From: Gaiellaceae bacterium
GTDB taxonomy: Bacteria; Actinomycetota; Thermoleophilia; Gaiellales; Gaiellaceae
DNA length: 64,000 nucleotides
Assembly (NCBI GenBank): GCA_026002995.1
Contig: BPGK01000001.1
Span: 496,001 to 560,000 of the forward strand
Direction: 5' to 3'
Under the pieces are notes generated by a model that was not told the origin of the DNA, made no database searches, and saw nothing but the letters and a program-made list of their open reading frames with translations. This document shows positions 26,986 through 35,935 of this stretch, in pieces; the first letter of the stretch is position 1; every line of letters begins with the position of its first letter. A program made the position numbers and the translations under genes.

Positions 26986-28005
26986 ATGCAGCGCTCCTGC
27001 TTCACCATCGATCTCGGGGCGATCCGGCGGAACGCCGAGACGCTTCTTCGAGCCGCGCGGAGCGCGGAGCTGTGGGCGGTCGTCAAGGCCGAGGGGTATG
27101 GGCACGGCGCCGTCGACACCTCGCGGGCGGCGCTCGCCGGAGGCGCGACTGCTCTCTGCGTCGCCACGCTCCCGGAGGCGCTCCACCTCCGGGCCTCGCT
27201 CCGCGACGCGCGCATCATCGTCATGTGCCCGGTGAGTGAGCGCGAGGTCGGGGAGGCGCGGGCGGCGAGGCTCGAGCTCGTCGCGGCCGACGGGCGCGTG
27301 CCGGAGGGCGTCAAGGTGCACCTCAAGCTCGACACCGGCATGGGCAGGTGGGGGCTCTCGGAGCTCCCCTCGCCGTCCCGCGAGGTCGTCGGGGTGATGA
27401 GTCACCTCGCCTGCGCGGAGTCGGACGAGCCGTTCACGCGGGCGCAGATCGAGCGCTTCGCGGCCGCCACCGCTGGGCTCGGGAAGATCACCCGGCATCT
27501 CGCGAACACGGCCGCGACGCTCCGCTACCCGGAAGCGCGCTTCGACGCCGTCCGCTGCGGGATCGGGCTGTACGGGATCTCGCCCTTCGGGGGCGACCCG
27601 GCGGACAACGGGCTCGAGCCGGCGCTGCGCTGGGAGTCGTACCTCGCGCTCGTGAAGCGACTCGAGCCGGGGCAGAGCACCGGCTACTGCCGGCGCTTCG
27701 TCGCCGCCGAGCCGACGTGGATCGGGATCGTCCCGGTGGGGTACGCGGATGGGTTCCGTCGCGACATGACCGGGACGGAGGTGCTCGTCGCGGGCGAGCG
27801 TCGCCGCGTCGTGGGAACGGTGTCGATGGACGCGCTCGCCGTCGAGCTCGGCCGCGAGCTCCCCGTGGGCACGCCGGTGACCCTCGTCGGCGACGGCATC
27901 CGCATCGAGGAGCACGCACGGGTGGCCGACACGATCGGGTACGAGATCGCGACCGGGCTCAACACCCGGTCGGGGCGCGCCCGCCGCGTGACGGTGGATG
28001 GCTGA
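26986..28005 (+). CDS. alr: Alanine racemase
   Basis: FTIDLGAIRRNAETLLRAARSAELWAVVKAEGYGHGAV; GTVSMDALAVELG. Confidence 0.94.
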   Translation: MQRSCFTIDLGAIRRNAETLLRAARSAELWAVVKAEGYGHGAVDTSRAALAGGATALCVATLPEALHLRASLRDARIIVMCPVSEREVGEARAARLELVAADGRVPEGVKVHLKLDTGMGRWGLSELPSPSREVVGVMSHLACAESDEPFTRAQIERFAAATAGLGKITRHLANTAATLRYPEARFDAVRCGIGLYGISPFGGDPADNGLEPALRWESYLALVKRLEPGQSTGYCRRFVAAEPTWIGIVPVGYADGFRRDMTGTEVLVAGERRRVVGTVSMDALAVELGRELPVGTPVTLVGDGIRIEEHARVADTIGYEIATGLNTRSGRARRVTVDG

Positions 28006-29032
28006 CGCGCGCGCGCAGGCACGCGAGCTCCTCGCCGGGGCGCAGGCCTGGATCGTCGGAGGCGCCGTCCGCGACCTGCTGCTCGGCAGGCCGCTACTCG
28101 ACCTCGATATCGCCTGTCCGAGCCCGCGAGACGCGGCGACGCGCTTCGCGCGGGCCTACGGCGGCGCGGCGTTTCCGCTCTCCGACCGACACGGGGCGTG
28201 GCGCGTGGCGCGCGGCGAGGAGACCGTCGACTTCACGCCGCTCCCGGACGGGATCGACGCCGACCTCGCGACGCGCGACTTCACCATCAACGCGATGGCG
28301 ATGCCGCTGCAAGGCGAGGAAGTCGTCGATCCCCACGGTGGGAGGGCCGACCTCGAGGCGGGGATCGTTCGTGCGGTGTCGGCGAGCGTCTTCCGCGACG
28401 ATCCACTGCGGCTGCTGCGGGCGGTGCGCTTCGAGGACGAGCTCGGGTTCCGGATGGACGAGGAGACGGAGACGCTCGCGCGCAGGGAGGCGGGGCTCGT
28501 TACGAGCCCGGCCGGAGAGCGCATTCTCGCCGAGCTCCGGCGCTTGTCGGCAGCCGGCTACCGGAGGCTCGCCGAGCTCGGGCTGCTCGAGCCGCTCGGC
28601 GGATCGCTGGACGGCCCGCTCGACGCGCTCGACGACCCGGACTTCCGTCTCGTGGCCGTCTTCCGGGAGAGCCTCGAGCGGCTGCCGATCTCGAACGAGC
28701 TCCGCCGTTACGCGCGCACGCTGCTCGGCGCCAGCCCTCCCGAGGACGCGTCGCCACGTGCCATCCACCGCTTTCGGCGTCGCACCGAGCCCTGGGCGCT
28801 CGACGCGCTTGCGTTCACCGGCGCCTGGGAGCTCGCTGGCGTGGTCGAGGCGGCGCGCGCGGCCGACTCCCGAGCTCCTCTCGTGCGTGGCGACGAGCTC
28901 GGACTGCCGCCCGGCCCCGAGATCGGGCGTATCCTCGCGGCCATCGACGAGGAGCGGGCAGCTGGGACGATCTCGACGCGCGAGGAGGCGCTCGCGCTCG
29001 CGCGCGAGTTGGCCGGGAAGGCGTCGGCATGA
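27998..29032 (+). CDS. CCA tRNA nucleotidyltransferase / poly(A) polymerase family protein
   Basis: WIVGGAVRDLLLGRPLLDLDIACP, RDFTINAMAMPL, DDPLRLLRAVRFEDELGF. Confidence 0.9.
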   Translation: MADARAQARELLAGAQAWIVGGAVRDLLLGRPLLDLDIACPSPRDAATRFARAYGGAAFPLSDRHGAWRVARGEETVDFTPLPDGIDADLATRDFTINAMAMPLQGEEVVDPHGGRADLEAGIVRAVSASVFRDDPLRLLRAVRFEDELGFRMDEETETLARREAGLVTSPAGERILAELRRLSAAGYRRLAELGLLEPLGGSLDGPLDALDDPDFRLVAVFRESLERLPISNELRRYARTLLGASPPEDASPRAIHRFRRRTEPWALDALAFTGAWELAGVVEAARAADSRAPLVRGDELGLPPGPEIGRILAAIDEERAAGTISTREEALALARELAGKASA

Positions 29033-29646
29033 GCGAGGGGACGGCGTCCGCCCATGCGCCCTACGAGCTCGACGGGCTCGCCGAGCGGGTTCGGCGGCTG
29101 CTCGGGCCGTTCACCGGCTCGGAGGTGGCGCTCGATGCCGGCTGCGGCAGAGGAGCGCTCGCGCTCACGCTCGCGAGGTTCGTCGGCGAGGTCGTCGGCG
29201 TCGACGCGGATCGGGAGGCGCTCGAGGCTGCGCGCGCCTCGGCGCCGCCGAACGTCCGGTTCGTCGAAGGAGACGTGACCGCGCTCCCGTTCGAGCTCGG
29301 GAGCTTCGACATCGCGGCCTGTCGCGGCGTCCTCCACCACACGCGTCGCCCGGAGCTCGTCGTGTCCGAGCTCGCGCGGGTCACCCGTCTCGGCGGGCGT
29401 GTCCTCATCGTCGACCAGCTCGGCTCGATCGATCCGCTCCGCTCGCTCGAGATGGATCGCTTCCTCCGGCGCCGAGACGCGTCGCATCAGCGGCTCCTGC
29501 CGGACGCCGACATCCGCGGCTACCTCGACGCCAACGATCTCGTGCTCGTGAGCCACGAGGTGGCGCGCGAGCCGGTCGCGGTCGAGGGCGGCCCGGACGA
29601 GGTCGAGATCGGCTGGTACGTCGCCCGCAAGCCCGTTCCCTCGTAA
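29029..29646 (+). CDS. SAM-dependent class I methyltransferase
   Basis: VALDAGCGRGALALTLARFVGEVVGVDADREAL..CRGVLHHTRRPELVVSELARVTRLGGRVLIVD. Confidence 0.88.
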   Translation: MSEGTASAHAPYELDGLAERVRRLLGPFTGSEVALDAGCGRGALALTLARFVGEVVGVDADREALEAARASAPPNVRFVEGDVTALPFELGSFDIAACRGVLHHTRRPELVVSELARVTRLGGRVLIVDQLGSIDPLRSLEMDRFLRRRDASHQRLLPDADIRGYLDANDLVLVSHEVAREPVAVEGGPDEVEIGWYVARKPVPS

Positions 29647-29667
29647 GGGCGAGGCAAAGGCCGCCCC
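29647..29667. repeat. GGGCGA-family palindromic repeat between convergent genes
   Basis: aaGGGCGAGGCAAAGGCCGCCCCTAC. Confidence 0.55.
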
Positions 29668-30446
29668 TACTCGTCGCGGTGGCGGGTCGCGCGCGCCGCC
29701 AGCGCGGCGACGAGTCCGGGTGCGAGGGCCTGCGCGATCGTGACGAGCCGGTACGGAAACCACGGCACCGTGATCTCGCCGCGATCCTTCTCGATCGCGC
29801 GCACGACTGCCCTCGCCACGTCGTCGGCCTCGATGACGAAGCGGCGCAGGAGCGGACTGCGCAGCTTCGATCGCTGCGGGAAGCCCTCGGTCTCGACGAA
29901 CCCGGGAAGGACCGCGTGTACTCGGATCCCGCTCCCGCGCAGCAGTGCGGCGGCCGAGCGGGAGAAGGCGAGCTGGGCGTGCTTGGAGGCCGCGTACGCC
30001 CCTGCAGGCGCGAACGCGACCGTGCCCGCGACCGAGACGACGTTGACGACGTGGGCGCGGCCGGTTCCCGCCGCTCGGCGTAGACCCGGCTCGAACGCCC
30101 GCAAGCACCAGACGGAGCCGAGGTAGTTCACGTCCATGGCCGCCTCGATTCGCGCAGGATCGATCTCGAGGAAGCCCCCGCGCGCTGGAATGCCGGCGTT
30201 GTTCACGAGCAGGGCGACGGCGGGATGATGCTGGAGCACGCGTGCCGCCACCGCGTCCACCTGCGCTCGATCGGCGACGTCGCAGGTCTCCCACTCGCCG
30301 CCGATCTCCAAAGCGATGCGCTCGAGCCGGTCGGCGCGGCGCGCCAGCAGCACGCAGCGCCAGCCTCGGGCGGCGAGCGCGCGCGCGGTCGCCTCGCCGA
30401 TTCCCGAGGACGCGCCGGTGACCACTGCGACGGGCTTCTCAGCCAT
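29667..30446 (-). CDS. SDR-family oxidoreductase
   Basis: VAVVTGASSGIGEATARALAARGWRCVLLARR, LVNNAGIPARGG, YAASKHAQLAFSR. Confidence 0.9.
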   Translation of the reverse strand: MAEKPVAVVTGASSGIGEATARALAARGWRCVLLARRADRLERIALEIGGEWETCDVADRAQVDAVAARVLQHHPAVALLVNNAGIPARGGFLEIDPARIEAAMDVNYLGSVWCLRAFEPGLRRAAGTGRAHVVNVVSVAGTVAFAPAGAYAASKHAQLAFSRSAAALLRGSGIRVHAVLPGFVETEGFPQRSKLRSPLLRRFVIEADDVARAVVRAIEKDRGEITVPWFPYRLVTIAQALAPGLVAALAARATRHRDE

Positions 30447-30474
30447 GGCCGCGCGAGCCTAGCCGAAGACGCAA

Positions 30475-30565
30475 CGGTGTCAGACACCGCGAGCCGAACG
30501 GCCCAAAAATTGCAGCCGCTTTTCGTCTTTTGTGCCCTCGTCTTAACATCCGGTGTCAGACACCG
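30475..30565. repeat. Doublet of GGTGTCAGACACC palindromes (30476-30488, 30552-30564), 76 bp apart
   Basis: gcaaCGGTGTCAGACACCG and cttaacatcCGGTGTCAGACACCG. Confidence 0.92.
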
Positions 30566-30579
30566 TTAGGGTTGGCGCC

Positions 30580-31359
30580 ATGGCCGGAAGGTTCGAGGGG
30601 AAGCGGGCGCTCGTCCTCGGCGTCGCGAACCGGCGCTCGATCGCATGGGCGATCGCGAAGCGCCTCTCCGACGAGGGTGCGACCGTCGCCTTCACATACC
30701 AAGGTGAGCGGATCGAGAAGAACGTCCGCGAGCTCGCCGCGAGCGTCGCGAGTCCGCTCGTGACCGCGTGCGACGTCCGCTCCGACGAGGACCTCGACCG
30801 CGTCTTCCAGGAGGTCGCCGACACCTTCGACGGCGGGCTCGACGTCCTCGTCCACTCGGTCGCATTCGCCGCCGCCGAGGACCTCGAAGGCCGCTTCGTG
30901 GACACCCCGCGGGACCGCTTCTGGCTCGCGCTCGACATCAGCGCGTACTCGCTCGTCGCGTGCGCACGGCGCGCGGAGCCGCTCATGGCGGCGCGAGGCG
31001 GCGGCGCCATCGTGACGATGACGTATCTCGGCGGCGAGCGTGCGGTGCCGCACTACAACGTCATGGGAGTCGCGAAGGCGGCGCTCGACTCGTCCGTCCG
31101 CTACCTCGCCTGGGACCTCGGCTTCGAGAACATCCGCGTCAACGCGATCTCGGCCGGGCCGGTGCGGACGCTCGCGGCGCGCTCGATCGCCGGCTTCACG
31201 ACGATGGAGGCGATGTTCGAGGAACGCGCCCCTCTCCACCGCCAGATCGACGCCGACGACTGCGCCGCAGCGGCGGCGTACCTCCTCTCCGAGGAGGCTG
31301 CGAACGTGACCGGCACGACGCTGTACGTCGACGCCGGCTACCACGCGATGGGCATGTAG
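30580..31359 (+). CDS. fabI: Enoyl-[acyl-carrier-protein] reductase
   Basis: FEGKRALVLGVANRRSIAWAIAKRLSDEGATVAFTYQGER; YNVMGVAKAALDSSVRYLAWDLG; SAGPVRTLAARSI. Confidence 0.95.
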   Translation: MAGRFEGKRALVLGVANRRSIAWAIAKRLSDEGATVAFTYQGERIEKNVRELAASVASPLVTACDVRSDEDLDRVFQEVADTFDGGLDVLVHSVAFAAAEDLEGRFVDTPRDRFWLALDISAYSLVACARRAEPLMAARGGGAIVTMTYLGGERAVPHYNVMGVAKAALDSSVRYLAWDLGFENIRVNAISAGPVRTLAARSIAGFTTMEAMFEERAPLHRQIDADDCAAAAAYLLSEEAANVTGTTLYVDAGYHAMGM

Positions 31360-31389
31360 AGCGTCCCTGCGCGCCTCGCGCACGGGAGC

Positions 31390-32628
31390 TCAGGCGAGGC
31401 GCTCGGCGAGGAGCTCCGGCGCCACGGGGAGGGCCTCGGTCGCGTCGGCGATCTCGCGCGCCACCTCCACGATGTCGTGGTTGGCGTTCCAGATCCGGAG
31501 CTGCCGCTCGGCGCTCGAGCCGCGGTCGAGGATCTCGAGCACGCCCTCGAGCTCGCGCTCCGAGCCGAGCTCGCGCGCGTGCGGGCGGAGCTCCGCCACG
31601 GTTCGACGGACGACGCGCGCGACCGGGATCCGGTTCCGCCGGTTGGATCCGAGATCCATGATTGGCGCCTGGAGCCCGTAGCGAGCCGCGAGCCACTTGT
31701 TCTCGCTCGTGAGGATCCGGTGGTAAGAGGGAATCTCGCGGCCGGCCTCGTAGTGCTCCGAGAGCTGCTTCACGAGCGCTTGACAGTAGGCGGCGATCGC
31801 GACCGCGTCCTCGATTCGCGTCACGGCGTCGCAGACGCGGATCTCGATCGTCCCCAGTCGGGGGTGGAGGCGGATGTCCCACCAGATGTGCGTGTAGTCG
31901 GCGATGCAGCCCGTGCGCTCGAGCTGCCCGACGACCTCGGCGTAGTCGGCGTAGTCGCGGAAGCGTGGCGGCGGTCCCGAGCGCGGGAATGCGGAGAAGA
32001 CCATCTGCCGACTCGAGGCGAGGCCCGTCGGCTCGCCGCGCCAGAAGGGAGAGCTCGCCGAGAGGGCGAGCAGCGGCGCGAGCTGGGGGAGGAGGCCGTT
32101 GACGACCTGCACGGCCTTCTCGGGGTCGTCCACCGCCACGTGCACGTGCATCCCGAAGATGAGCTCGCGACGGGCGACGTACTGGAGCTGGTCGATGAGC
32201 GCCCGGTAGCGATCCTTCGCGGTGATCCGCTGGCGCTCGAAGAGGCTGAAGGGGTGGGTGCCCGCGGAGCCGACGCGCGCTCCTTTGGCGCGCGCGGTCT
32301 CGGTCACGTAGCCGCGGAGGGTCGTCAGCCAGCGCATCACGTCGCCCGCATGACGGCAGACGGGGGTCGAGATCTCGAGGACGGACTGCATGAGCTCCGC
32401 GTTGATCCGCGCCTCGAGCTCGTGGCCGGTGACCGCCTCGAGCATCGTCTCGATGTGCTGTACGAGGTCGAAGGTCTCCGCGTCGAGCAGCTGGTACTCC
32501 TCCTCGACGCCGAGCGTGTAGGGGTCTCCCTTGCCGAAAGCGTGATCGAGGACGCTGCCCGCGTGCCCCGGAACCTCGCCGGTGATCGAGGGCGGGAAGA
32601 TCTGGGCCGTGCCGCTCGCGCCGCTCAC
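31390..32628 (-). CDS. Carboxylate-amine ligase / GCS2-type glutamate-cysteine ligase family (YbdK-like)
   Basis: YTLGVEEEYQLLDAETFDLV, GMHVHVAVDDPEKAVQVVN, TIEIRVCDAVTRIEDAVAIAAYCQALV, NKWLAARYGLQAPIMD. Confidence 0.9.
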   Translation of the reverse strand: MSGASGTAQIFPPSITGEVPGHAGSVLDHAFGKGDPYTLGVEEEYQLLDAETFDLVQHIETMLEAVTGHELEARINAELMQSVLEISTPVCRHAGDVMRWLTTLRGYVTETARAKGARVGSAGTHPFSLFERQRITAKDRYRALIDQLQYVARRELIFGMHVHVAVDDPEKAVQVVNGLLPQLAPLLALSASSPFWRGEPTGLASSRQMVFSAFPRSGPPPRFRDYADYAEVVGQLERTGCIADYTHIWWDIRLHPRLGTIEIRVCDAVTRIEDAVAIAAYCQALVKQLSEHYEAGREIPSYHRILTSENKWLAARYGLQAPIMDLGSNRRNRIPVARVVRRTVAELRPHARELGSERELEGVLEILDRGSSAERQLRIWNANHDIVEVAREIADATEALPVAPELLAERLA

Positions 32629-33008
32629 TCGAGCACCGCGTCGACTTCGAGCTCCACCGTCCACGCCGGATCCATGAGCGAGGTCACAACCGTCGTGTTC
32701 ACGGGTCGGATGTCTGCGAACGCCTCGCCGTGCGCACGCGCCATCCCTTCGAAGTGCTCGGGGCCGGCGAGGTAGACGCGGGTTCGTACGACGTGCTCGA
32801 GCCCCGCTCCGGCCTGCTCGAGCGCGCGTCGGACGATCTCGAGGCAGAGGCGCGTCTGCTCGTACGAGCCTTCCGGCGGCGGCGAGCCGTCGGGCGGGAT
32901 CGGCGCGGTCCCCGCGACGTAGACGTGCTTCCCGACGACCACCGCGCGGCAGTAGCCCATGACGTCCTCGTAGGGCGACGTCCCTCGGATCGCGCGGCGC
33001 TCCGCCAC
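32625..33008 (-). CDS. RidA/YjgF-family protein
   Basis: YCRAVVVGKHVYVAGTAPIPPDG..LEIVRRALEQAGAGLEHVVRTRVYLAG. Confidence 0.88.
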   Translation of the reverse strand: MAERRAIRGTSPYEDVMGYCRAVVVGKHVYVAGTAPIPPDGSPPPEGSYEQTRLCLEIVRRALEQAGAGLEHVVRTRVYLAGPEHFEGMARAHGEAFADIRPVNTTVVTSLMDPAWTVELEVDAVLE

Positions 33009-33027
33009 GCGCCTAGTATCGCCCGGA

Positions 33028-33840
33028 ATGGAGGCGCTCCGCCAGGTCGACGCGTGGCCGGCGCCGTTCGCGGCGGCAGGCGTCGTACGCAGGGACGGGT
33101 CGCAGGAGACGCATGGCGACACGAGCCGCGTCGTGCGGCTCGCCTCCGTCTCGAAGCCGGTCGCCGCCCTCGCCCTCCTCGTCGCTGCCGAGGAGGGCGT
33201 CGTCGACCTCGACGAGCCGGCGGGTCCTCCCGGCTCCACGGTTCGCCACCTCCTCGCGCACGCGTCGGGCCTGCCCTTCCACGGCTCGACGCCGATCGCG
33301 CCTCCGGGGAAGCGGCGCATCTACTCGAACGAGGGCTTCCGCGTGCTCGCCGAGCACCTCGAGCGCCGCGCGGAGATGCCCTTCGCCGAGTACGTACGCG
33401 AGGCGATCTGCCTCCCCCTCGGGATCGGTCTCGATCCGTCCGGCGACCCCGGCTCGGGCATGCACGGCTCGCTCTCCGACGTGCTCGCGATCGGGGCCGA
33501 GCTGCTCGCGCCGACCCTCGTGGCCCCCGAGACGCTCGAGGAGATGACGAGCGTGCAGTTCCCGGGGCTCCGTGGCGTCCTCCCCGACTACGGGCGCTTC
33601 GACCCGCTCGACTGGGGCCTCGGCGTCCAGCGCAACACGCGTCCACCCTCGTGGATGGGGGCGAGGGCCTCGTCGCAGGCGTTCGGGCACTTCGGGGGCT
33701 CGGGCACCCTCCTCTGGGTCGATCCCGCTGTCGGTGTCGCCTGCGCGGCGCTCGCGACTCGAGACTTCGGCCCCTGGGCGAAGGAGGTCTGGCCGCGCCT
33801 CGCCGACGCGGTGCTCGAGGAGGAGGCTGCGAGGCGGTAG
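33028..33840 (+). CDS. Serine hydrolase / beta-lactamase family protein
   Basis: RLASVSKPVAALALLVAAEEGVVDLDEPAG (SxxK), RIYSNEGFRVLAEHLE (YxN), GHFGGSGTLLWVDPAVGVACAAL. Confidence 0.86.
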   Translation: MEALRQVDAWPAPFAAAGVVRRDGSQETHGDTSRVVRLASVSKPVAALALLVAAEEGVVDLDEPAGPPGSTVRHLLAHASGLPFHGSTPIAPPGKRRIYSNEGFRVLAEHLERRAEMPFAEYVREAICLPLGIGLDPSGDPGSGMHGSLSDVLAIGAELLAPTLVAPETLEEMTSVQFPGLRGVLPDYGRFDPLDWGLGVQRNTRPPSWMGARASSQAFGHFGGSGTLLWVDPAVGVACAALATRDFGPWAKEVWPRLADAVLEEEAARR

Positions 33841-33910
33841 CGACGAGCCGCCGAGACCCCGAGGCGCCGCATCGGGGATGATGCAGGCGTCGTCGGAGAA
33901 GGGAGGATCC

Positions 33911-34438
33911 ATGCGAGTACGATCCGTCATCGCCGGAACGGTGGCGCTCGCCGCCGTCCTCGTCGCGCCTGCCGCGTTCCCGTCCGGGACGCGCGGCGCG
34001 GCGCCGACGCTCGAGCGCTTGCCGCGGGCCGCGGCGGCCGGACAGCTCAGCCAGTACGGGCACATCCGCTCACTGACGCGAGTCGGGCCCGGGTTCAGGC
34101 TCCGTTTCGACCCCGCCTTCTGGCTCGGGGGCAGCACCGCGAACCGCGCGGCCGAGGAGGATGGGGTGATCGCACCGGGCGAGGGCGTCCCCAACGACTA
34201 CTACGTCCGCGACGAGGCGAGGAAGCTCCTCACGTACCGCGTGCCCCCGAGCGCGAAGGTCACTGTGCTCGACCGACGGCTGCGGCCGTTCTCGATCAGC
34301 GTCGCGCAGCTCGCCGCCGTGGTCGCGGGACGCAACCCGACCGGGAGGCCGCTGTACGACCGGCCGCGGGCGCTCGGCTACTGGATTCTCGTCGACACCG
34401 ACCGCGTCCTCGCTCTCGACCAGCAGTACCAGCCGTAG
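33911..34438 (+). CDS. Secreted hypothetical protein
   Basis: Signal peptide MRVRSVIAGTVALAAVLVAPAAFP; no family recognised. Confidence 0.6.
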   Translation: MRVRSVIAGTVALAAVLVAPAAFPSGTRGAAPTLERLPRAAAAGQLSQYGHIRSLTRVGPGFRLRFDPAFWLGGSTANRAAEEDGVIAPGEGVPNDYYVRDEARKLLTYRVPPSAKVTVLDRRLRPFSISVAQLAAVVAGRNPTGRPLYDRPRALGYWILVDTDRVLALDQQYQP

Positions 34439-34444
34439 AGCGCG

Positions 34445-34822
34445 TCACGCGTCGTCGACGAAGAGGGGTCGCAAGAGCTCGTCGAAGGTCTCGCGGTCGC
34501 AGCTCGCGACGACGCAGGGGGTCATCGCGGTGACCGTCGCGGTTCTCGGAACGCCCATCGTCAACGCGACCTCGCCGAAGTACTCACCCGCGCGCAGCAC
34601 GCGACGCTCGCCGAGCGAGGACTGCGAGACTCCGGCAACGCCTGAGAGGAGGACGAAGAAGCGGTCGCCGGGCTCGCCCTCGTGGACGAGCGTCGTTCCG
34701 GCCGCCACCTCCTCTCGCCGCATGCGAGCGGCAAGCCTCGCGAGCGTCTCGCCGGAGAGGGCCGCGAAGAGGCCGACCCGCGCGAGCTCGGTGACCGAGG
34801 CGGGGACGTGGCGGGGCGACAT
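34445..34822 (-). CDS. Cyclic-nucleotide-binding (CRP-type cNMP) domain protein, no DNA-binding domain
   Basis: LVHEGEPGDRFFVLLSGVAGVSQ..RVLRAGEYFGEVALTMGVPRTATVTAMTPC. Confidence 0.82.
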   Translation of the reverse strand: MSPRHVPASVTELARVGLFAALSGETLARLAARMRREEVAAGTTLVHEGEPGDRFFVLLSGVAGVSQSSLGERRVLRAGEYFGEVALTMGVPRTATVTAMTPCVVASCDRETFDELLRPLFVDDA

Positions 34823-35369
34823 GCGCGGGTACGGTACCCCCGTGGGCGTGCACTGGGGCTGGCGGTTCTGTCCGCGCTGCGGACAGCGGCTCACCGTGCT
34901 CGAGCGTCGGGTCGAGTGCGACTCCTGCGGGTTCGTGCACTACGCGAACCCGATTCCGGCGGTCGCCGCGCTCGTTCGGGACGGCCGGGGCCGGCTGCTG
35001 CTCGCTCGGAGGGCGGAGGAGCCGTTCGCCGGGCGCTGGGACACGCCGGGAGGGTTTCTGGAGGAGGGGGAGCACCCGGTGGACGCCCTCGTGCGCGAGT
35101 TGTCGGAGGAGACCGGCCTGACCGTCGCTGTGCGTGACCTCGTCGGCGTGTTCCCCGACTCCTACGGAGACGGCCCGGACGCGGTCGAGATCGTCAACCT
35201 CGTCTGGGAGGCGGAGATCGTCGCCGGCGAGCCGGCGCCCGCCGACGACGTCTCGGAGCTCGGGTGGTTCGCGCTCGACGCGCTGCCGCCGGACGAGGAG
35301 CTCGCGTTCCACTGGATCGCGCCGATGCTGCGCGAGTGGCGGGCGGCGCAGGCTCGGAGACGAGGGTGA
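34821..35369 (+). CDS. Nudix hydrolase with N-terminal zinc ribbon
   Basis: RFCPRCGQRLTVLERRVECDSCGFVHYANP; GGFLEEGEHPVDALVRELSEETGL (Nudix box). Confidence 0.9.
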   Translation: MRGYGTPVGVHWGWRFCPRCGQRLTVLERRVECDSCGFVHYANPIPAVAALVRDGRGRLLLARRAEEPFAGRWDTPGGFLEEGEHPVDALVRELSEETGLTVAVRDLVGVFPDSYGDGPDAVEIVNLVWEAEIVAGEPAPADDVSELGWFALDALPPDEELAFHWIAPMLREWRAAQARRRG

Positions 35370-35419
35370 CCGGGTCGCTCGGCCACGCCCTCTGTGGATC
35401 GAGTGCGGCGACCAACGTA

Positions 35420-35447
35420 CCGAAGGGCTGCTGATGCAGCCCTTCGG
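35420..35447. terminator. Perfect 12-bp hairpin between convergent Nudix and trx genes
   Basis: CCGAAGGGCTGC-TGAT-GCAGCCCTTCGG. Confidence 0.75.
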
Positions 35448-35529
35448 TCAGGGGAGGGGGGAGGGGGAAGCCTCGAACAATCCGTTGAGGCCCCTATAGG
35501 GTAGCGATCGAGACGAACGTGGCGAGCGC

Positions 35530-35847
35530 TCAGGCGGCGAGGCCGAGCGAGCGCTCGAGCACGCTCTTCGGCTGCGCCCCAACGGCGGACGCCGCGGGCT
35601 GGCCGTCCTTGAACAGGATCATCGTCGGGATGGACATGACCCCGTAGCGTGCGGACAGCCCCTGCTCGCGGTCGATGTTCACCTTGACGAGCTTCAGCTC
35701 GTCCTTTCGCTCCTCGGCGATCGTCTCGAGGACGGGGGCGACGGCGTGGCACGGTCCGCACCACTCGGCCCAGAAGTCCACGATCACCGGCTTGTCGCTC
35801 TTCAGGACCTCCTGCTCGAAGGTCTCCTCCGTGACGTCGATGGCCAT
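35530..35847 (-). CDS. trx: Thioredoxin
   Basis: PVIVDFWAEWCGPCHAVAPVLETIAEE..GVMSIPTMILFKDGQP. Confidence 0.95.
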   Translation of the reverse strand: MAIDVTEETFEQEVLKSDKPVIVDFWAEWCGPCHAVAPVLETIAEERKDELKLVKVNIDREQGLSARYGVMSIPTMILFKDGQPAASAVGAQPKSVLERSLGLAA

Positions 35848-35935
35848 GCTCTCGTTGGTTCCTTTCGTTGAGATGTCGGCGCCTACGGTGACTCTAACGG
35901 TCGAGGCGCTCGAACCCTTCCCTAGACTCCGCCCC

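Noticed and set aside
30475-30565. GGTGTC doublet as a miniature insertion element with terminal inverted repeats
   Set aside because: The two palindromes are in direct orientation, and spacers of the three doublets are unrelated in sequence and differ in length; no target-site duplication seen by eye.
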